DNA of 64,000 nt from Silanimonas sp. (GTDB lineage Bacteria > Pseudomonadota > Gammaproteobacteria > Xanthomonadales > Xanthomonadaceae): the NCBI RefSeq assembly GCF_027530345.1, contig NZ_JAPZQK010000013.1, forward strand, positions 1 through 64,000. The letters run 5' to 3'. Positions within the stretch are counted from its first letter, which is position 1, and each line of letters begins with the position of its first letter. The notes beneath the pieces were generated by a model. It did not search any database, was not told where the DNA came from, and saw only the letters and a list, made by a program, of their open reading frames with translations. Shown piece after piece: positions 60,528 through 64,000 of the stretch. The translations under genes were made by a program, and so were the position numbers.

Positions 60528-62213
60528 TTACTCGCGGTTGCCCAGCTGCTCGCGCAGCAGCGCGCCCAGCTTGGTGGTGCCGCTGGAGGCTTCCGCCGCC
60601 GACTTGTTGTACTCGGCGAGCGTCTCCTGCACCTCGGCCTCGTCCTTGGCGCGGATCGAGAGCTGCAGCACGCGGCTCTTGCGGTCCGTACCGACGATCT
60701 TGGCTTCGATGCTGTCGCCGACCTTCAGGTGCTGGCTGGCGTCTTCCACGCGCTCCTTGGCGATGTCCGAGGCGCGGATGTAGCCCTCGACGCCATCACC
60801 CAGATCGACCGTGGCGCCACGGGCGTCCACTTCCTTGACGGTGCCGTTCACGATCGCACCCTTCTGGCGCTGGGCCACGAAGGAACCGAACGGGTCCTGC
60901 TCCATCTGCTTGATGCCCAGCGAGATGCGCTCGCGCTCCGGGTCCACGGCGAGGACGACGGCCTCGACGGTGTCGCCCTTCTTGAAGTTGCGGACGATGT
61001 CTTCGCCGGTGGTGTTCCAGCTGATGTCCGACAGGTGGACGAGGCCGTCGATGCCGCCTTCCAGGCCGATGAAGATGCCGAAGTCGGTGATCGACTTGAC
61101 CTGGCCCGAGACCTTGTCGTTCTTCTTGTTCATCGCCGCGAACGCTTCCCACGGGTTCGGCGTGCACTGCTTCATGCCGAGCGAGATGCGGCGACGCTCC
61201 GCGTCGACGTCCAGGATCATGACCTGGGTCTCGTCGCCCAGCTGGACGACCTTCGACGGGTTGACGTTCTTGTTGGTCCAGTCCATCTCCGACACGTGGA
61301 CGAGGCCTTCGACGCCCGGCTCGATCTCGACGAACGCGCCGTAATCAGTGACGTTCGAGACCTTGCCGAACACGCGGGCGCCGTTCGGGTAGCGGCGGGC
61401 GATGTTGTCCCACGGATCTTCGCCGAGCTGCTTGAGGCCGAGCGAGACGCGGTTGCGCTCGCGGTCGAACTTCAGCACGCGGACCTGGAGCTCGTCGCCG
61501 ACGTTGACGACTTCCGACGGGTGGCGGACGCGCTTCCACGCCATGTCCGTGATGTGCAGCAGGCCGTCGATGCCGCCGAGGTCCACGAACGCGCCGTAGT
61601 CGGTGAGGTTCTTGACGACGCCGGTGACGATCGCGCCTTCCTGCAGGCGCTCGAGCAGCTGCTCGCGCTCTTCCGAGTGCTCCGACTCGACGACGGCGCG
61701 GCGCGACACGACCACGTTGTTGCGCTTGCGGTCGAGCTTGATGATCTTGAACTCGAGTTCCTTGCCCTCGAGGTAGACCGGGTCGCGGACCGGACGGACG
61801 TCGACCAGCGAGCCCGGCAGGAACGCGCGGACGTCGCGGATGTCGACGGTGAAGCCGCCCTTGACCTTGCCGCTGATGCGGCCGGTGACGGTCTCGGCTT
61901 TTTCCATCGCCTCTTCGAGCTCGTCCCACACCATGGCGCGCTTGGCCTTCTCGCGCGACAGCACGGTTTCGCCGAAGCCGTTCTCGAGCGAGTCCAGCGC
62001 CACCTTGACGGTGTCGCCGACGCTGACTTCCAGCTCGCCGGCTTCGTTACGGAACTGTTCGATCGGGACGATGCCCTCGGACTTCAGGCCGGCGTTCACG
62101 ACGACGACGTCGTTGCGGATCTCGACGACGACGCCCGACACGATGGCGCCCGGCTTCAGCTTGTTGAGCGCGGTCTGGCTCTGTTCGAACAGTTCGGCAA
62201 ATGATTCAGTCAT
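60528..62213 (-). CDS. rpsA: 30S ribosomal protein S1
   Basis: 561 residues with six S1 (OB-fold) repeats, the standard size. The last four are close copies, each with the G-x-V-x-x-[IV]-T-D-[YF]-G-x-F pattern: [59 protein letters not shown] and [19 protein letters not shown]. It recruits mRNA to the ribosome. A 163-bp leader separates it from cmk and probably holds its own promoter and autoregulatory structure. Confidence 0.97.
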   Translation of the reverse strand: MTESFAELFEQSQTALNKLKPGAIVSGVVVEIRNDVVVVNAGLKSEGIVPIEQFRNEAGELEVSVGDTVKVALDSLENGFGETVLSREKAKRAMVWDELEEAMEKAETVTGRISGKVKGGFTVDIRDVRAFLPGSLVDVRPVRDPVYLEGKELEFKIIKLDRKRNNVVVSRRAVVESEHSEEREQLLERLQEGAIVTGVVKNLTDYGAFVDLGGIDGLLHITDMAWKRVRHPSEVVNVGDELQVRVLKFDRERNRVSLGLKQLGEDPWDNIARRYPNGARVFGKVSNVTDYGAFVEIEPGVEGLVHVSEMDWTNKNVNPSKVVQLGDETQVMILDVDAERRRISLGMKQCTPNPWEAFAAMNKKNDKVSGQVKSITDFGIFIGLEGGIDGLVHLSDISWNTTGEDIVRNFKKGDTVEAVVLAVDPERERISLGIKQMEQDPFGSFVAQRQKGAIVNGTVKEVDARGATVDLGDGVEGYIRASDIAKERVEDASQHLKVGDSIEAKIVGTDRKSRVLQLSIRAKDEAEVQETLAEYNKSAAEASSGTTKLGALLREQLGNRE

Positions 62214-62278
62214 TGGAGTTTCTCTGGTTGGACATCAGGCTTTCGTCCGCATTCCTGCGCGACGCGCCCACCTGCAAT

Positions 62279-62292
62279 GCATCTTGCGATGC
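62279..62292 (-). promoter_or_regulatory. small GCAA-loop hairpin in the rpsA leader
   Basis: On the minus strand GCATC-GCAA-GATGC forms a 5-bp stem with a GNRA-type loop about 65 bp before the S1 start codon. S1 is known to repress its own translation through leader stem-loops in E. coli; this may be part of such a structure, but it is short. Confidence 0.3.
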
Positions 62293-62376
62293 GTGGGAAA
62301 ACCGGCGTGCGGGATGCGCGCCGGAGCGGTTCTTCGGTACGTGGTCCCGGCGGACGATGCGCGCCGTCGTGGGCCC

Positions 62377-63105
62377 TCAGGGCCGTCGCATCGATTCGGG
62401 AACGAGCGCCAGGACGTGCTGGACCACCTCGCCGATCGACCGACCGGTGGAATCCAGGAAAAGCGCATCGGATGCGGGTTTCAGGGGCGCCACCGCACGG
62501 CTGGCATCGCGTTCGTCGCGAGCCGAGATTTCGTGCAGAAGACTGTCGAAATTAACAGAAACTCCCTTTTCCTTCAACTGCTTATGCCGCCGATGGGCGC
62601 GCTCTTCGGCGCTGGCGGTCAGGAAGACCTTGAAGGGGGCGTCCGGGAAGATGACCGTCCCCATGTCGCGACCATCGGCCACAAGACCCGGATCGGCGCG
62701 GAAACTGCACTGAAGATCGGTCAACGTGCTGCGAACAGGCGGGTGAGCAGCGATCGCGGAGGCCGCGGCACCGGCGGTTTCCATGCGCAGCTGGTGGGTT
62801 GCGTCCTTGCCGTTCACCCAGACCTTGGGCTCGCCCTCACCGTCGCCATCGAAGCGGATAACGGTCCGCGATGCGCAAGCGGCCACGGCTTCGGCGTCCG
62901 AGAGGTCGATCTGCTCCCAGGCGGCGGCCAGGCCAACCGCGCGATAGAGCGCGCCGGAATCGAGGTAATGCCAGCCGAGCGCATGGGCAACCATGCGGCT
63001 GACGGTGCCCTTGCCCGAACCCGACGGCCCGTCGATGGTGAGGACGGGCGCGGGAGCGCCGGCGGCGGTGGCCGGATCGCGGCCGCGGGAGGTCGAAGGA
63101 CTCAT
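62377..63105 (-). CDS. cmk: cytidylate kinase
   Basis: 242 residues. It phosphorylates CMP and dCMP. The P-loop is [16 protein letters not shown] (about 20-35), the NMP-binding part is [12 protein letters not shown], and [16 protein letters not shown] and [13 protein letters not shown] carry the remaining signatures. The start at 63105 was chosen because upstream codons overlap aroA. A short N-terminal extension ([19 protein letters not shown]) precedes the fold. It follows aroA by 13 bp. Confidence 0.96.
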   Translation of the reverse strand: MSPSTSRGRDPATAAGAPAPVLTIDGPSGSGKGTVSRMVAHALGWHYLDSGALYRAVGLAAAWEQIDLSDAEAVAACASRTVIRFDGDGEGEPKVWVNGKDATHQLRMETAGAAASAIAAHPPVRSTLTDLQCSFRADPGLVADGRDMGTVIFPDAPFKVFLTASAEERAHRRHKQLKEKGVSVNFDSLLHEISARDERDASRAVAPLKPASDALFLDSTGRSIGEVVQHVLALVPESMRRP

Positions 63106-63118
63106 GCGGGGCGGCAGT

Positions 63119-64000
63119 CTACGCGAGTCGCAGCCCGAACCCGACCCCGCGCGCCAGCGCATCGAAGCCCGGGAAGGAGGTCGCGACGTTCGCGACATCA
63201 TCGATGACGACGTCGCCCTCGGTGCACTGGGCCGCAATAGCCAGGCTCATCGCGATGCGGTGGTCGCCTCGGCTGTCGGCCCGACCGCCGCGGAGTCGCC
63301 CGGATCGCGACTCGCTGGGCGTGGCAGCGGCATTCGCAGTGAAGCCGCTGCCGGTGATCACGGAACCGTCAGGCGTCTCGTCAATGACCGCGCCGAGGGC
63401 ACGAAGGCCTGCGGCCATCACTGCGATGCGATCGGACTCCTTCACCCGAAGCTCGGCCGCGCCGCTGACGACGGTCGTGCCTTCGGCGAGCGCAGCGGCC
63501 GTGAACAGGGCCGGGAACTCGTCGATCATGTCGGGAACCAGCGCTTCCGGGATGGCCGCACCACGAAGGCGGGCGGCCCGGACCTCGATGTCGGCGACCG
63601 GCTCGCCACCCTGCTCGCCCGCTGCACGAACCACCAGATCCGCCCCCATCAGGCGCAGCGCCTCGAGGAGCCCCGTGCGTCGCGGATTCACCCCCACCCG
63701 CTCAAGTACCAGGTGCGAGCCGGGAATGACACTGGCGGCCACCAGGAAGAACGCGGCGGAACTGAAGTCAGCCGGGACATCGACCGACGTGGCCCTCAAG
63801 GTCCGACCAGGGCGCAAGGTGGCGATGCCCGGTGCGAAATCGATGTCGGCCCCGAAGGCGGAGAGCATCCGCTCGGTGTAGTCGCGGGTCGGGTGCGGCT
63901 CGCGGACCGTGGTCGGGCCCTCGGCGTAAAGGCCGGAGAGAAGGATCGCGGACTTCACCTGCGCGCTGGCGACAGGGCATTCATAATCAATGCCTTGCAA
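63119..64000 (-). CDS. aroA: 3-phosphoshikimate 1-carboxyvinyltransferase (5' end outside window)
   Basis: The last 293 residues of EPSP synthase; the gene continues past the window edge. It joins shikimate-3-phosphate and PEP in aromatic amino-acid synthesis. Visible signatures are [28 protein letters not shown], the LRVKESDRI motif and [13 protein letters not shown]. The Q-V-K-S-A stretch near the window edge belongs to the substrate site. It is the first visible gene of the aroA-cmk-rpsA-ihfB run. Confidence 0.95.
   Translation of the reverse strand: MQGIDYECPVASAQVKSAILLSGLYAEGPTTVREPHPTRDYTERMLSAFGADIDFAPGIATLRPGRTLRATSVDVPADFSSAAFFLVAASVIPGSHLVLERVGVNPRRTGLLEALRLMGADLVVRAAGEQGGEPVADIEVRAARLRGAAIPEALVPDMIDEFPALFTAAALAEGTTVVSGAAELRVKESDRIAVMAAGLRALGAVIDETPDGSVITGSGFTANAAATPSESRSGRLRGGRADSRGDHRIAMSLAIAAQCTEGDVVIDDVANVATSFPGFDALARGVGFGLRLA

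Overview
The window is about 64 kb of GC-rich DNA (roughly two-thirds G+C by eye). It looks like a chromosome segment of a gammaproteobacterium, most likely of the order Lysobacterales (Xanthomonadales). The reasons are two runs of housekeeping genes in gammaproteobacterial order (aroA-cmk-rpsA-ihfB-lapA-lapB and ndk-rlmN-pilF-rodZ-yfgM-bamB-der), the presence of orn and a divergent ppsR/ppsA pair, and a flagellar sigma-28 promoter of TCAAGTTT-N11-GCCGAT type. The genus cannot be fixed from the sequence. No phage, plasmid backbone or CRISPR array was seen.

Layout. 1-1.4 kb: the 3' end of an IS256-like transposase gene with its terminal repeat, an alpha/beta hydrolase, and a decayed secreted-protein gene. 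1.5-3.9 kb: two secreted proteins, one with Asp-box (YCF48-like) repeats and one with two DUF1566 domains. 3.9-8.8 kb: TetR regulator divergent from an RND efflux adaptor and pump, with paired operator-like palindromes between them. 8.8-11.1 kb: NmrA-like reductase divergent from a LysR regulator, then a small YjfB-type motility protein behind a near-consensus sigma-28 promoter. 11.1-18.5 kb: a Rieske oxygenase and a trimethylamine-dehydrogenase-like flavoprotein (probable onium compound demethylation), divergent from a TPR-sulfotransferase and a TonB-dependent receptor. 18.6-18.9 kb: tRNA-Ala and tRNA-Glu with a clear promoter and terminator. 18.9-28.4 kb: DUF1249 protein, ppsR/ppsA, MscS channel, a periplasmic-propeller GGDEF protein, orn, a DUF2721 protein and tadA.

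28.4-32.3 kb: a probable small genomic island at the 3' end of guaA. It is bounded by 13-bp direct repeats and carries an AraC regulator divergent from an exported intradiol-dioxygenase-like protein, an NAD(P)-binding protein and a cytochrome b561. 32.3-48.5 kb: an almost unbroken minus-strand run: ndk, rlmN, pilF, rodZ, yfgM-like, bamB, der, an unusual MoeA-rhodanese-MoeB fusion, folD, a TRAP transporter with a TatT partner, guaB and guaA. 48.7-53.1 kb: a fatty-acid regulator of the TetR family and a two-gene beta-oxidation operon with tandem operator-like sites. 53.1-54.9 kb: an amine/amino-acid oxidase-like flavoprotein and a small membrane protein. 54.9-64 kb: aroA (5' end beyond the window), cmk, rpsA, ihfB, lapA, lapB, then WbpL-like and WbpM-like surface-polysaccharide enzymes and galU.

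The observations most worth following up are the guaA island and its dioxygenase/b561 operon, the degenerate-MoeA fusion, the sigma-28 promoter of the YjfB gene, the tandem operators before the beta-oxidation operon, the TRAP binding protein that has lost its carboxylate-binding arginine, and the short WbpL/WbpM arrangement beside ihfB.
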